A DNA stretch of 64,000 bases from Planctomycetota bacterium (GTDB lineage Bacteria; Planctomycetota; UBA1135; UBA2386), in the NCBI GenBank assembly GCA_016716265.1, contig JADJWQ010000002.1, positions 953,001 through 1,017,000 of the forward strand. Reading direction: 5' to 3'. Under the pieces are notes generated by a model that was not told the DNA's origin, ran no database searches, and was given only the letters and a program-made list of their open reading frames with translations. This document shows, piece by piece, positions 26,362 to 34,340 of this stretch; within the stretch, counting starts at the first letter, position 1, and every line of letters begins with the position of its first letter. Made by a program: the position numbers and the translations under genes.

Positions 26362-26640
26362 CTACTCGCCCGAGGGCTTCATCTGTGTCGACGCCTCGCC
26401 CCACCAGGGCCAGACGCCGAACGCGATCTGGAACGGGAAGGTGGCCAGGTCGAAGGCGGCGCCGCCGAGGATGACGGGAACGCCGAACGTGGCGCGAATC
26501 GCCATTGACTCGGAGTGGCTGTCAGGCGCGCCATACATCGAGCTCTTCCCGTAGGCCCACCGTGCGCCGTTGACCGTGCCACAGGCCGGAAGCGTGAGAA
26601 GCGCCAACACGACCAGCGCCATGGAGTTTCGTCTGTTCAT
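26362..26640 (-). CDS. Small lipoprotein (YceK/YidQ-like)
   Basis: A 92-residue predicted lipoprotein. It has a short basic start, the hydrophobic run ALVVLALLTLPACG with the lipobox Cys at 20, then GTVNGARWAYGKSSMYGAPD and a compact beta/hydrophobic end (IRATFGVPVILGGAAFDLAT, FPFQIAFGVWPWWG). The pattern recalls YceK/YidQ-family lipoproteins of unknown role. AGGAAG lies about 5 bases upstream of ATG 26640. It is divergent from the XRE gene at 26733. Confidence 0.75.
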   Translation of the reverse strand: MNRRNSMALVVLALLTLPACGTVNGARWAYGKSSMYGAPDSHSESMAIRATFGVPVILGGAAFDLATFPFQIAFGVWPWWGEASTQMKPSGE

Positions 26641-26705
26641 CGTTCTTCCTCATCACCGTTGCGGGATGGCACCACTCCTTCGGCCACTGGGGCGCCGCTT
26701 CTTTA

Positions 26706-26722
26706 CACCACTGCGGTGTAGA
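26706..26722. promoter_or_regulatory. Candidate operator palindrome upstream of XRE gene
   Basis: TACACC and GGTGTA form a perfect 6-bp inverted repeat around ACTGC, in the divergent space between the lipoprotein gene and the XRE gene. The small XRE protein is the obvious candidate ligand. Coordinates may be off by one or two bases. Confidence 0.4.
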
Positions 26723-26732
26723 CCGGTCCGGG

Positions 26733-26978
26733 GTGAACGATCGCACGCCGATGGGCTCATCCACGGCGCTGCACAGCAAGAGGTACCGCGCGTTCCTCGT
26801 TCGGCTGCGGAGCGCGCGAACCGAGGTTGGGATGACGCAGGTCCAGGTCGCCAAGGCGCTGCGGCGCCCGCAGACCTGGGTCAGCAAGTGCGAGCTGGGC
26901 GAGCGCCGCGTCGACTTCGTCGAGATGCTGGACTTCGCCAAGCTGTACGAGAAACCACTCGACTGGTTCGCGGTGTGA
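26733..26978 (+). CDS. XRE-family HTH regulator
   Basis: An 81-residue protein that is essentially one helix-turn-helix domain: LRSARTEVGMTQVQVAKALR, then RPQTWVSKCELGERRVDFVE, MLDFAKLYEKPLDWF. The alternation and the SKCELGERRVD turn match small phage/plasmid repressors. Start is GTG at 26733. It ends in a GTGA overlap with the following esterase gene. It probably controls itself and the divergent lipoprotein gene through the palindrome at 26706-26722. Confidence 0.85.
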   Translation: MNDRTPMGSSTALHSKRYRAFLVRLRSARTEVGMTQVQVAKALRRPQTWVSKCELGERRVDFVEMLDFAKLYEKPLDWFAV

Positions 26979-27910
26979 CCGCGCCTGCACGAGTAAAGTC
27001 GCTGCCGCAGATGCACGGCCGCGTTCATGTTCACGATCTCCCTGACCTGTCGGCCGACACCCCCGGCCGGAAGGTTCGGGTCTGGACGCCGAACTGCTAC
27101 GCCGACGCATCCGCGCCTCGCTTCCCGGTCCTCTACCTGCAGGATGGCCAGAACCTGTTCGGCGGCTCTCGCTCGCGGTCCAAGTCTGGCAACTGGCAGG
27201 TAGACGCCACCGCGCAGAGACTCATCACCGCTGGCGCGATCCCGCCCATGATTCTCGTCGGGGTCGACAACGTAGGTGCGGAGCGCGCCGACGAGTACAC
27301 GCCGGTGCCCTGGAAGGGCAAGGGCGGCCGTGCGGAAGTCTACGCAGACCTCCTGGTCTCCGAGGTCAAGCACTTCGTCGACCGCACCTATCGCACGCGG
27401 CCAGGACCGGAGTCGACGGCGCTCGGCGGGTCCTCGCTCGGCGGGCTGTTCGCGCTCTACGCGGGGCTGCGGATGCCGGACGTGTTCGGGGGCATCATGG
27501 CGATGTCGCCGTCGATCTACTGGGGAGAAGACCACATCGTCGGGGTCGCCGAGCAAGTCCCGCCTTCGAGCGTGCGTATCTGGCTCGACGTGGGCCAGCA
27601 CGAGACCACGACCATGCGCACGGGACTTCGCAAGATCCACGACGCACTGACGCGGAACGGATGGCGTACGGACCGGGCGTCTCGTCGCACAGCCCTGCGG
27701 ACGATCGAGGATCCGGACGGGCACCACGACGAAGCATCGTGGGGTCGACGCTTCGCACAGGCCCTGAGGTTCCTGTTCCCAGCGAACGGGCTGCGCGAGC
27801 AGGCCCGTGCCGAGCATCCGGCTGACGGACGATCTTCGCGAACCTCCCCTGGCGGGCGGAGCGTCGCGGCGAGCACCCGGCCAGTCCCCCGATGCCCGAC
27901 GCGTTCGTAG
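26975..27910 (+). CDS. Enterochelin-esterase-like hydrolase
   Basis: A 311-residue esterase-D/Fes-group alpha/beta hydrolase. Features are a beta-rich opening (GRKVRVWTPNCYADASAP), FPVLYLQDGQNLF, the nucleophile elbow TALGGSSLGGLFALYAGLR and AMSPSIYWGED. A late DPDGHHDEASWGRRFAQAL holds the catalytic His. GTG 26975 overlaps the XRE stop; ATG 27011 is an alternative. The last 40 residues after LRFLFPA are Arg/Pro/Ser-rich and unlike the family, which may reflect a mutated original stop. It is an unusual neighbour for prophage genes. Confidence 0.8.
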   Translation: MTAPARVKSLPQMHGRVHVHDLPDLSADTPGRKVRVWTPNCYADASAPRFPVLYLQDGQNLFGGSRSRSKSGNWQVDATAQRLITAGAIPPMILVGVDNVGAERADEYTPVPWKGKGGRAEVYADLLVSEVKHFVDRTYRTRPGPESTALGGSSLGGLFALYAGLRMPDVFGGIMAMSPSIYWGEDHIVGVAEQVPPSSVRIWLDVGQHETTTMRTGLRKIHDALTRNGWRTDRASRRTALRTIEDPDGHHDEASWGRRFAQALRFLFPANGLREQARAEHPADGRSSRTSPGGRSVAASTRPVPRCPTRS

Positions 27911-27998
27911 CGCCCGCACGGCCCGGAATACCCACCGGGCCTCAGACCCTTGCGAGTCGACTCGCGAACGCCGCGGCGGGCGCCGGGCCACCGGCGCT

Positions 27999-29339
27999 TC
28001 AATCGTCGTCGCGCTGGCGGCGCACCGTGACGGCGAACGTCTCGTTCTGCTGCACCCCGTCGATGAACAGGATGGGCGCGCAGATGATCTCGTCGGGTTC
28101 GTACCGCAGCCGCCGGTGCCACGCCGCGAGCGCCAGGGAGATCACGATGTCGTCGTGGTACCCGCCGGGCGCCCCCGTGCGCACGTTGCCGGCATCCGTC
28201 ACCGAGAACTCGAACGCCTCGAGTTCGTCGATCCCCTCCGGCCAGGCCTCGGGCCTCGGGATCGTGATCGACTTCTGCTCGAACAACATCGCCAGGTTGT
28301 CGATCAGCGCGGCCTTGGTCTTCTGGGTGAACGGGTACGCCAGCGCCCGGATGTCCGCGCGCAGGAGCTGCTCGTAGACCGGCTCGCCGGCGCCGGTCGT
28401 GTCGACGTAGACCTCCGGGTTCCCGTAGCGTTCGAGCGCCGCCTTGATCCGCTGCACCTGGATCGGCCAGTCGAGCCGCTGGAAGCGATCCGCGAGCACG
28501 AGGTTCCGCTTGTCATCGATGACGGTCAGCACCGTGTAGTCCTCGATCTTCGCGAGGTCGAGGCCCGCGAAGTACCGGCGGCCCTCCTGCTGCTCGGCGA
28601 ACGCCCCTGTCGCGGCGTCCCTCACGTAGCGGAACACGGCGCCCGATCCCTCGATGAACTCGGCCTCGTACTCCTGGCGGAACACGCGCTCGGGCAGCCG
28701 TGCTCGTTCGCGCTCGATGAAGTCGCGGTCGAGCAGTGGGTTGCCCCAGCTCGGGCAGTTCCAACTGCGCCAGTCCGGGTCGCTGCCCTGCCCGCGCCGA
28801 AACAAGTCGTAGTAGTAGCCCTTGCCCTTCGGCGTCGAGATCAACAAGGCCCACCCCTGCTTGTCGATCAGCCGCTGCGAGATGTGCTCCTGCCAGATGC
28901 GCGGCCTGAGCCGGGATGCCTCGTCGAGGATGACCCAGTCCAGGCCTTCACCCAGCAGCGACACCTCGCTGTCCGCCGACTTGCCGCGGATCTCGGAGAT
29001 CCCGCCGGCGAGGTTGCGGAGCCGGATGCGTCGTTCCGACTCCTTGACGGAGACGATCCGATGCTTCAGGTGCTGCAGCGCCCGCAACCGGATCTCGAGG
29101 AAGACGCGATCCGCCAGGTCGTAGGTCGGGGCGACCACCCAGCCGATGGAACCCTTCTTGTTCGGCTGCATCGCGGCCGCCAGGCCTTCCATCGCGGCGC
29201 AGACGGTCTTGCCCCAGCGGACGCCGCAGGCAACGACCCGCCGCGGCTCGGTGGCGAGGTGGATCTCGAGCTGCCCGGGATGGGGCGTGTAGCCGAGGTC
29301 CTCGAAGAACTTCTGCTTGTCGAGCGAGGGCCTAGCCAT
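27999..29339 (-). CDS. Phage terminase large subunit
   Basis: A 446-residue packaging ATPase/nuclease. The Walker A-like motif is VACGVRWGKT with Lys44, Walker B is LDWVILDEAS (Asp139-Glu140), and the C-terminal RNase-H-like nuclease has FAGLDLAKIEDYTVL, DTTGAGEPV and GYHDDIVISLALA. Length is normal for the family. It overlaps the small-subunit-like gene by 8 bases. No portal, protease or capsid gene follows; the downstream DNA instead carries the plus-strand esterase, so this is a truncated prophage or a packaging-type mobile element. Confidence 0.9.
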   Translation of the reverse strand: MARPSLDKQKFFEDLGYTPHPGQLEIHLATEPRRVVACGVRWGKTVCAAMEGLAAAMQPNKKGSIGWVVAPTYDLADRVFLEIRLRALQHLKHRIVSVKESERRIRLRNLAGGISEIRGKSADSEVSLLGEGLDWVILDEASRLRPRIWQEHISQRLIDKQGWALLISTPKGKGYYYDLFRRGQGSDPDWRSWNCPSWGNPLLDRDFIERERARLPERVFRQEYEAEFIEGSGAVFRYVRDAATGAFAEQQEGRRYFAGLDLAKIEDYTVLTVIDDKRNLVLADRFQRLDWPIQVQRIKAALERYGNPEVYVDTTGAGEPVYEQLLRADIRALAYPFTQKTKAALIDNLAMLFEQKSITIPRPEAWPEGIDELEAFEFSVTDAGNVRTGAPGGYHDDIVISLALAAWHRRLRYEPDEIICAPILFIDGVQQNETFAVTVRRQRDDD

Positions 29340-29790
29340 TGCCGGCCTCCTCGGCGTCGTCGCCCTCGACGGTCAGCCAGCGCGAATACTCGCGGCGGAT
29401 CACGTCTTCGACCTGGATCGCGGTCCGATCCGACGGTTCGCCGCGGATCAGCCGCTCCTGCCGAATCGCGACGTCCAACGCGCGCACGGCCTCCATCGCG
29501 GTCTGCAGCGGCATGTCCCGGAGCGCCTCGAGGGCACGGGCCTGCACGATGCGCAACGACTTGATGTGCCTGCCGTTCATGTCCTCGAGCGCCTCGGCGA
29601 GGCGCTGCTCGGCACCCTGGCGGGCTTTGGCTTCGATCTCGGCGACCCGCTGCTGCCACTCCTCCTTGCGAGCGCGGTTGGTGACCGCGCGCTTGGTGAC
29701 GGCGAAGTGGCGAGCGACCGCCTGGTAGCTGCGGCCATCGCCGAGGCTGACGTAGTACTCGAACGCGTCCTTGGGGAGCTTGGCGGCCAT
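29332..29790 (-). CDS. Terminase small-subunit-like HTH protein
   Basis: A 152-residue helical protein with an N-terminal HTH (SLGDGRSYQAVARHFAVTKR, AVTNRARKEEWQQRV) followed by a long charged coiled-coil region (AEIEAKARQGAEQRLAEAL). This is the usual layout of small terminases, which recognise the packaging site. ATG 29790 overlaps the upstream methyltransferase gene's stop region, and its end overlaps the terminase large-subunit start by 8 bases. Confidence 0.75.
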   Translation of the reverse strand: MAAKLPKDAFEYYVSLGDGRSYQAVARHFAVTKRAVTNRARKEEWQQRVAEIEAKARQGAEQRLAEALEDMNGRHIKSLRIVQARALEALRDMPLQTAMEAVRALDVAIRQERLIRGEPSDRTAIQVEDVIRREYSRWLTVEGDDAEEAGNG

Positions 29791-31079
29791 CACGCGACCT
29801 CCCCGGCGGTCGCGCCGCGGTCGCCACGCTGGGCGGCGATCTCGTCGAACGCGGCGCCAGTGCCGTCGAGGACGGCCGCCTTGCCGGTCGCCGTCTGCCA
29901 GCGCCGGATCGCCACATCGACGAACGGCGGGCTGATCTCGATCGCCCGGCAGCGACGCCCGGTACGCTCGGCCGCGATCAGCTGGGATCCGGAACCCGAG
30001 AACGGCTCGAACACGACGTCGCCGCGGCGCGTGTGTTTCTCGATCGGCCGCACGAACAGCTCGACGGGCTTCGAGGTCGGGTGGTCGCTCTGGAACCTGG
30101 CCTTGCCGTCCCAGTCGCACTCCCACACGCTGTCGTGGCGGTGCTCGCCGTCGTGCTCGGGCTTCTCGCCCTGACGCCAACCCATCATGCAGGGCTCGTG
30201 GCGGAAGTGCCAGAAGACGTGGCCGAACACCGGTGCCGGTTTGACCCAGATGATCTGCTGATGGTCGAGGATGCCGAGTTCGCGCCAGATCCTCTGGATG
30301 TCGCCGCAGCGCTTGTGCGCGTGCCAGCAGTAGATCGCGCCCTTCGGCGCGAGCACGTCGAGCACGTTCGTGAACACGGACCGGAAGAACCCGTCCCCAT
30401 CCACGATGTCGATCTCGCGGTAGCTGTCGGTCCAGTCCTTGCCCGAGTCGTTGGGCCGCTCGCCGGTGTAGCCGACGAGGTAGGGCGGGTCGGTGGCGAC
30501 GAGAGAGGCCTTCGCGCCGGCCATGGCGAGGCGGACATGCTTTGGGTCGGTCGAATCGCCGCAGAGCAGGCGGTGGTCGCCAAGGATCCAGAGGTCCCCG
30601 GCCCTCGAGACCGGCACCTGCGGCGGCTCGCCGGGCCCCGGATCGTCGATCGGTCCTCCGAGTTCCCCAGGCTCCTCGAGCTGCGCCAGCAGTTCGTCGA
30701 TCTCGCCGGTGCTGAAGCCGACCCCGTCGAGGGCGTCCTCGGCGCGCAGATCCTGCAGGATCCTCGCCAGCGCCGGCTCGTCCCACTCGGCGAACTCGGC
30801 CGTACGGTTGTCGGCGATGGCATAGGCGGTGGCTTCGAGGTCGGTCCCCTCGAACCAGACGACCGGCACCTGCTCGTGGCCGAGCAGCTTCGCTGCCTTC
30901 AGGCGTGTATTGCCGGCGAGAACCTCACCGCCCGGCTTCGCGACGATCGGCTGGCGCCAGCCGAAGCGGCGGATCGAGTCGGCGACGTGGGGAACAGCGG
31001 GCTCGTTGATGCGAGGGTTGCTGGGGCTGCAGAAGAGACGGTCGGTAGCGACCCATGTGATGGCGATCCTGTTGTGCAT
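29790..31079 (-). CDS. ParB-domain DNA methyltransferase
   Basis: A 429-residue fusion. Residues 1-130 are a ParB/Srx-like domain (NPRINEPAVPHVADSIRRFG, GGEVLAGNTRLKAAKLLG). Residues 160-400 are an N4/N6 amino-methyltransferase with motif IV DPPY at 197-200 and AdoMet motif FEPFSGSGSQLIAAE in the C-terminal half. Such proteins are typical of prophages and adjoin terminase genes, as here. They modify phage DNA, perhaps against host restriction. ATG 31079 starts MHNRIAITWV. The terminase small-subunit-like gene follows with no gap. Confidence 0.9.
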   Translation of the reverse strand: MHNRIAITWVATDRLFCSPSNPRINEPAVPHVADSIRRFGWRQPIVAKPGGEVLAGNTRLKAAKLLGHEQVPVVWFEGTDLEATAYAIADNRTAEFAEWDEPALARILQDLRAEDALDGVGFSTGEIDELLAQLEEPGELGGPIDDPGPGEPPQVPVSRAGDLWILGDHRLLCGDSTDPKHVRLAMAGAKASLVATDPPYLVGYTGERPNDSGKDWTDSYREIDIVDGDGFFRSVFTNVLDVLAPKGAIYCWHAHKRCGDIQRIWRELGILDHQQIIWVKPAPVFGHVFWHFRHEPCMMGWRQGEKPEHDGEHRHDSVWECDWDGKARFQSDHPTSKPVELFVRPIEKHTRRGDVVFEPFSGSGSQLIAAERTGRRCRAIEISPPFVDVAIRRWQTATGKAAVLDGTGAAFDEIAAQRGDRGATAGEVA

Positions 31080-31180
31080 GCGTTCTCCGGAGGGTTGCTG
31101 CCGTCACTCGACGGCAGGGCCTCCCGGAGTTGGCGGGCACGAATCGGACACCTGCTGTCCGCGGCCTCCAGATCGCCAGA

Positions 31181-32200
31181 TCAACTCACCTCGGAGTCCC
31201 AGCGGGCGCCATGGCCGCTCTGGTGCCAGTGGTAGTCGAGCTTCCCGAGCGCCTTGCGGACGCGGTTGCCCGCGCGCTGCAGCGAGTCCTCGCGTGCCGC
31301 ATGCCGCGGGGTAGTGGGCTCAATCAGGTCGGCTTCCGATTCGCCGTCGAGTTCCTCTTCGTCCCGAACTCGCCGCCGCATCGCCTGACCTCGCCAACGC
31401 CGGTCGAGTTCCTCGCCGCAGGCCGCCATGTCGGCGCGCACGAGTTCAGCCCATGACACATCGCGTCCGTCGGCTTCGACGACGGCCCGGAAGACATGGA
31501 CCTGCCTTGGGCCTCTGACGTGCACCGTCGTGCCGCCCTCGGTCACGATGGCGAGCCTGTCGTCCACGTACTTGATGACGAGAGCTTGAGGCTCGACCCG
31601 CTCAGTCGGCTCCGATTCCGTCGCTTGCGATGGCCTTTGGTTGCCATGGGTCTCGACTTGCACCGCTCGCGCGAGTTCGTCGAGGTCGATCCCGCGCAGC
31701 GCCCGGCGCCCGAGTTCCCGCACCTCCATGGCGTAGTGGTCGGCCTTCTGCCGTGCCTCGGCGAAGCCATCGCGCTTCGCCTGCTGCCTGAACCGGACGG
31801 CCGCCTGCTGCGGCAGGGCGATGTGGTCGATCAGAACCTGGGCGACCTTGCCGACGAGCCGTCGGTTGTCCACCGCCCCGAGCTGCCGATCCTCGTACTC
31901 CAGCGGCAGCGCCTCGCCTGGTTCGGGCCACACGTCCACCTCGACCGCCATCCGCACGGGAACGAGCGGACACCGGTTCGCTGGCGGTTCCGAGTGGTCG
32001 CGGATCAATGTCATCCGCTCCTGCAGATCCGCGAAGGCGTCAACCCACCTCCATGCAGCGCGAACTTTCTGCCGACCGCGACGGAGAAGGCATCGCAGAG
32101 CTCCGAGGACCCACACGGCCGCCCCGTCGAGTAGCGGCAACCCAGCAGCAGCCGGGACGATGATGGTCGGTCGATGCGAAACCGTGGAACGACGTGGCAC
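31181..32200 (-). CDS. Hypothetical protein with winged-helix-like C-terminus
   Basis: Up to 339 residues; no confident family. The middle has coiled-coil-like helices (FRQQAKRDGFAEARQKADHY). The C-terminal 90 residues have a strand-helix pattern recalling OmpR-type winged helices (PRQVHVFRAVVEADGRDVSW, AGNRVRKALGKLDYHWHQSG). The N-terminus is uncertain. ATG 32014 (MTLIRDHSEPP) would give 277 residues, and the extra upstream stretch is partly hydrophobic. It is the most upstream gene of the minus-strand prophage set, 101 bases before the methyltransferase gene, and may be a regulator. Confidence 0.5.
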   Translation of the reverse strand: MPRRSTVSHRPTIIVPAAAGLPLLDGAAVWVLGALRCLLRRGRQKVRAAWRWVDAFADLQERMTLIRDHSEPPANRCPLVPVRMAVEVDVWPEPGEALPLEYEDRQLGAVDNRRLVGKVAQVLIDHIALPQQAAVRFRQQAKRDGFAEARQKADHYAMEVRELGRRALRGIDLDELARAVQVETHGNQRPSQATESEPTERVEPQALVIKYVDDRLAIVTEGGTTVHVRGPRQVHVFRAVVEADGRDVSWAELVRADMAACGEELDRRWRGQAMRRRVRDEEELDGESEADLIEPTTPRHAAREDSLQRAGNRVRKALGKLDYHWHQSGHGARWDSEVS

Positions 32201-32380
32201 AGGGAGACTGTCGGGTTTTCCAGCGGATCACCTGAAACCTGCTCGCGGACCCGCTTGGTTCGGCCAGGCTGCTCCCGCTGTGCGCCGCATGCGCACCAAG
32301 CGGACCAAGGGGCCGGGCGCGTCTGACATCTTGACTTTCGGACCGGGAGCTGCGAGCCTGGGCTCTCCATCCTCCCGAAC

Positions 32381-32839
32381 GTGTCTCTAGTCCGTACTCG
32401 CCGCGTCGCCCGCTCGTGCTCCCTGAGCGCTGTGTGGGCGTGCCTGCTCATGCTGCTCGCGTGGGTACCGGGGAGATTCGTGGTCTGCAACGGACCGAGC
32501 TGCGACAACAGGATCGAGTTTGCCCATGTGGGCTGTTGCGATTGCGACAGCCTGGCAGATGCCCACAAGGCCGGAGAGCCCGGCAACCCGAATCCACAGC
32601 CGCTCCAAACGGGGCGCGGATGCGGGTGCAAGGACGTTGCGTTGAGCCTCGGACTCGGCCCGACACCGAAGCGATGGTCTGTCGGCAACCCGGCCGCCCC
32701 TTCAGCGTGTCTCGCGCCGCCGACGGATGTGGTGATAGTTGTCAGCGCACCGAGTCGATGTGTCTGTCGACCCTCGACCGGCCCACCCCGGGTCGATCGC
32801 AGAACAGAGCTACTCGCAAGCACAGTGCTGCTGATCTAG
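32381..32839 (+). CDS. Cys-rich exported protein heading the metal-efflux operon
   Basis: A 152-residue protein with an N-terminal hydrophobic segment (SAVWACLLMLLAWVPGRFVV) acting as signal or anchor. A metal-ligand-like region follows (CNGPSCDNRIEFAHVGCCDC and a later CGC). Small proteins of this layout often precede heavy-metal RND operons, probably binding metal in the periplasm. Start is GTG 32381. The next gene, a TolC-type protein, begins 112 bases downstream. The C-terminal third is low-complexity, so the exact end of function is unclear. Confidence 0.6.
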   Translation: MSLVRTRRVARSCSLSAVWACLLMLLAWVPGRFVVCNGPSCDNRIEFAHVGCCDCDSLADAHKAGEPGNPNPQPLQTGRGCGCKDVALSLGLGPTPKRWSVGNPAAPSACLAPPTDVVIVVSAPSRCVCRPSTGPPRVDRRTELLASTVLLI

Positions 32840-32951
32840 GCGGTCTGCGCCGGGCACGAGCCCGGTGCCGCTCCGTTGTGGCCGGCAGCCGCACCCCAGG
32901 TGCAAGCGGCTGGCGGCCTGCCCGCCTGGACCCATTGGACCCGGGGATGCA

Positions 32952-34340
32952 ATGCGAGATTCTCGTCCTGCCGCACGATCGTACTCAACGCCCACCCGCA
33001 TCTGTTCGCTGCCCGCGCTCCTGCTGCCAGTCGTCGCAGCGGCTGGCTGCGTCGCCTACGAGCCTCGACCGCTAGATCCCGAGGCGATCCTGAGGGATCT
33101 CGAACGGGTCGAACTCCCAGCGACGACCGACTCTTCAGCAGCCGGCGGCGCGGCCACGCCGCAGCTGACGGCACGGCAGGCAGCCGGTTGGGCCGTTGCT
33201 CACAACCCCGGGCTGAAGGCACTACGCGCCGACTTGGGCATCGCCCAGGCGGAGCTCGTTCGCGCCGGTCTGCTGCCTGATCCGGCGATCGGCTGGGAGT
33301 CGATGAATGCCCTGGCCATCCAGTTTGCGGGCGGCACTCCACATCAGGCGGACTACGTCGCGGGCCTGGTCGCGTCCTGGCCGGTGCCTCGACCAGGCGA
33401 GATCGGTGCCCGAGAGGATCAGGCCTCAGCGCACCTGCAGGGCGCTCGCTCCAGCGTCCTGGCCGCAGAGTGGAGCTTGGCAAGAAGCGTCCACCTTGCG
33501 TGCCTCGATCTCGAGGCGGTGCGGGCCAAGCTGCAGCTCAACGCCAGGGTCCTGGAAACGGCCCGGCGGACCGCAGACCTCTTCGCCGAAGCGCGCCAGG
33601 CTGGGGGTGCAACCGCCGTCCAGGAGAACCTCGCCGGCATTGAACTCGCTGGCCTGGAGCAGGAGCGCATCCGCCTCGAAGGCGAGCAGCGCGCAGCGCG
33701 TCAGGAGGTCCATCGCTTGCTGGGCATTCCGCCGGATGCGCCGCTGGACGTAACCATGGGTGCCGACCCCTTCGTCCTGCCGAGCCTTCCCGACAAGGAC
33801 ACCACTGCGCTCGTGAACGCCGCGCTGCAGAAGCGGCCCGACCTCATTCAGATTATGGCGGAGTACGACGCCAGCGAGGCCGAGCTGCGGCTCGAGGTCG
33901 CTCGGCAATGGCCCCAGCTCTCGATCGGTACCGGGCTCGCCATCGTCCTGCCTTTCTTCAGCCGATGGAACCGTCCCGCAATCGATGCCGCGATGGCGAG
34001 GCGCGAGAAAGTCGAGGCAGAGGTGCGCGCAGCGGTGCATTCGTTGCGCGCCGATGTCTACGCCGCTGTCGCCAGCGAACAGGAAGCCGTACGCCAGGTC
34101 CGGCACTTCGAAGAGACCTTGCTGCCGAAGGTGCAGGAGAGTCTTCGGCTCACGGATGAAGCACTGAGCGTCAGGGAAGTCACGGCCATCGAGATCCTGA
34201 CCGCACAGCGCCAAGTCCTCGACGTCCAGAACAACTACCTCGAGGTCCGCATCCGCGCCGCACGGGCGCGCCTGCTGCTCGATACCGCTACCGGCGCAGT
34301 GCTGGCCGACGAGGCTGGCAACCACAAGGGAGAAGACTGA
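32952..34340 (+). CDS. TolC-family outer-membrane lipoprotein of heavy-metal efflux
   Basis: A 462-residue outer-membrane efflux channel subunit of the CzcC/CusC type. A signal peptide ends in the lipobox VVAAAGC. Two similar helical halves follow (QAAGWAVAHNPGLKALRADL, then LDLEAVRAKLQLNARVLETA; LPSLPDKDTTALVNAALQKR in the second half) with beta-strand inserts such as QWPQLSIGTGLAIVLP. ATG 32952 is chosen because GGGGA lies just upstream and the signal peptide begins there. The stop overlaps the next gene. It works with the adaptor and pump that follow. Confidence 0.85.
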   Translation: MRDSRPAARSYSTPTRICSLPALLLPVVAAAGCVAYEPRPLDPEAILRDLERVELPATTDSSAAGGAATPQLTARQAAGWAVAHNPGLKALRADLGIAQAELVRAGLLPDPAIGWESMNALAIQFAGGTPHQADYVAGLVASWPVPRPGEIGAREDQASAHLQGARSSVLAAEWSLARSVHLACLDLEAVRAKLQLNARVLETARRTADLFAEARQAGGATAVQENLAGIELAGLEQERIRLEGEQRAARQEVHRLLGIPPDAPLDVTMGADPFVLPSLPDKDTTALVNAALQKRPDLIQIMAEYDASEAELRLEVARQWPQLSIGTGLAIVLPFFSRWNRPAIDAAMARREKVEAEVRAAVHSLRADVYAAVASEQEAVRQVRHFEETLLPKVQESLRLTDEALSVREVTAIEILTAQRQVLDVQNNYLEVRIRAARARLLLDTATGAVLADEAGNHKGED

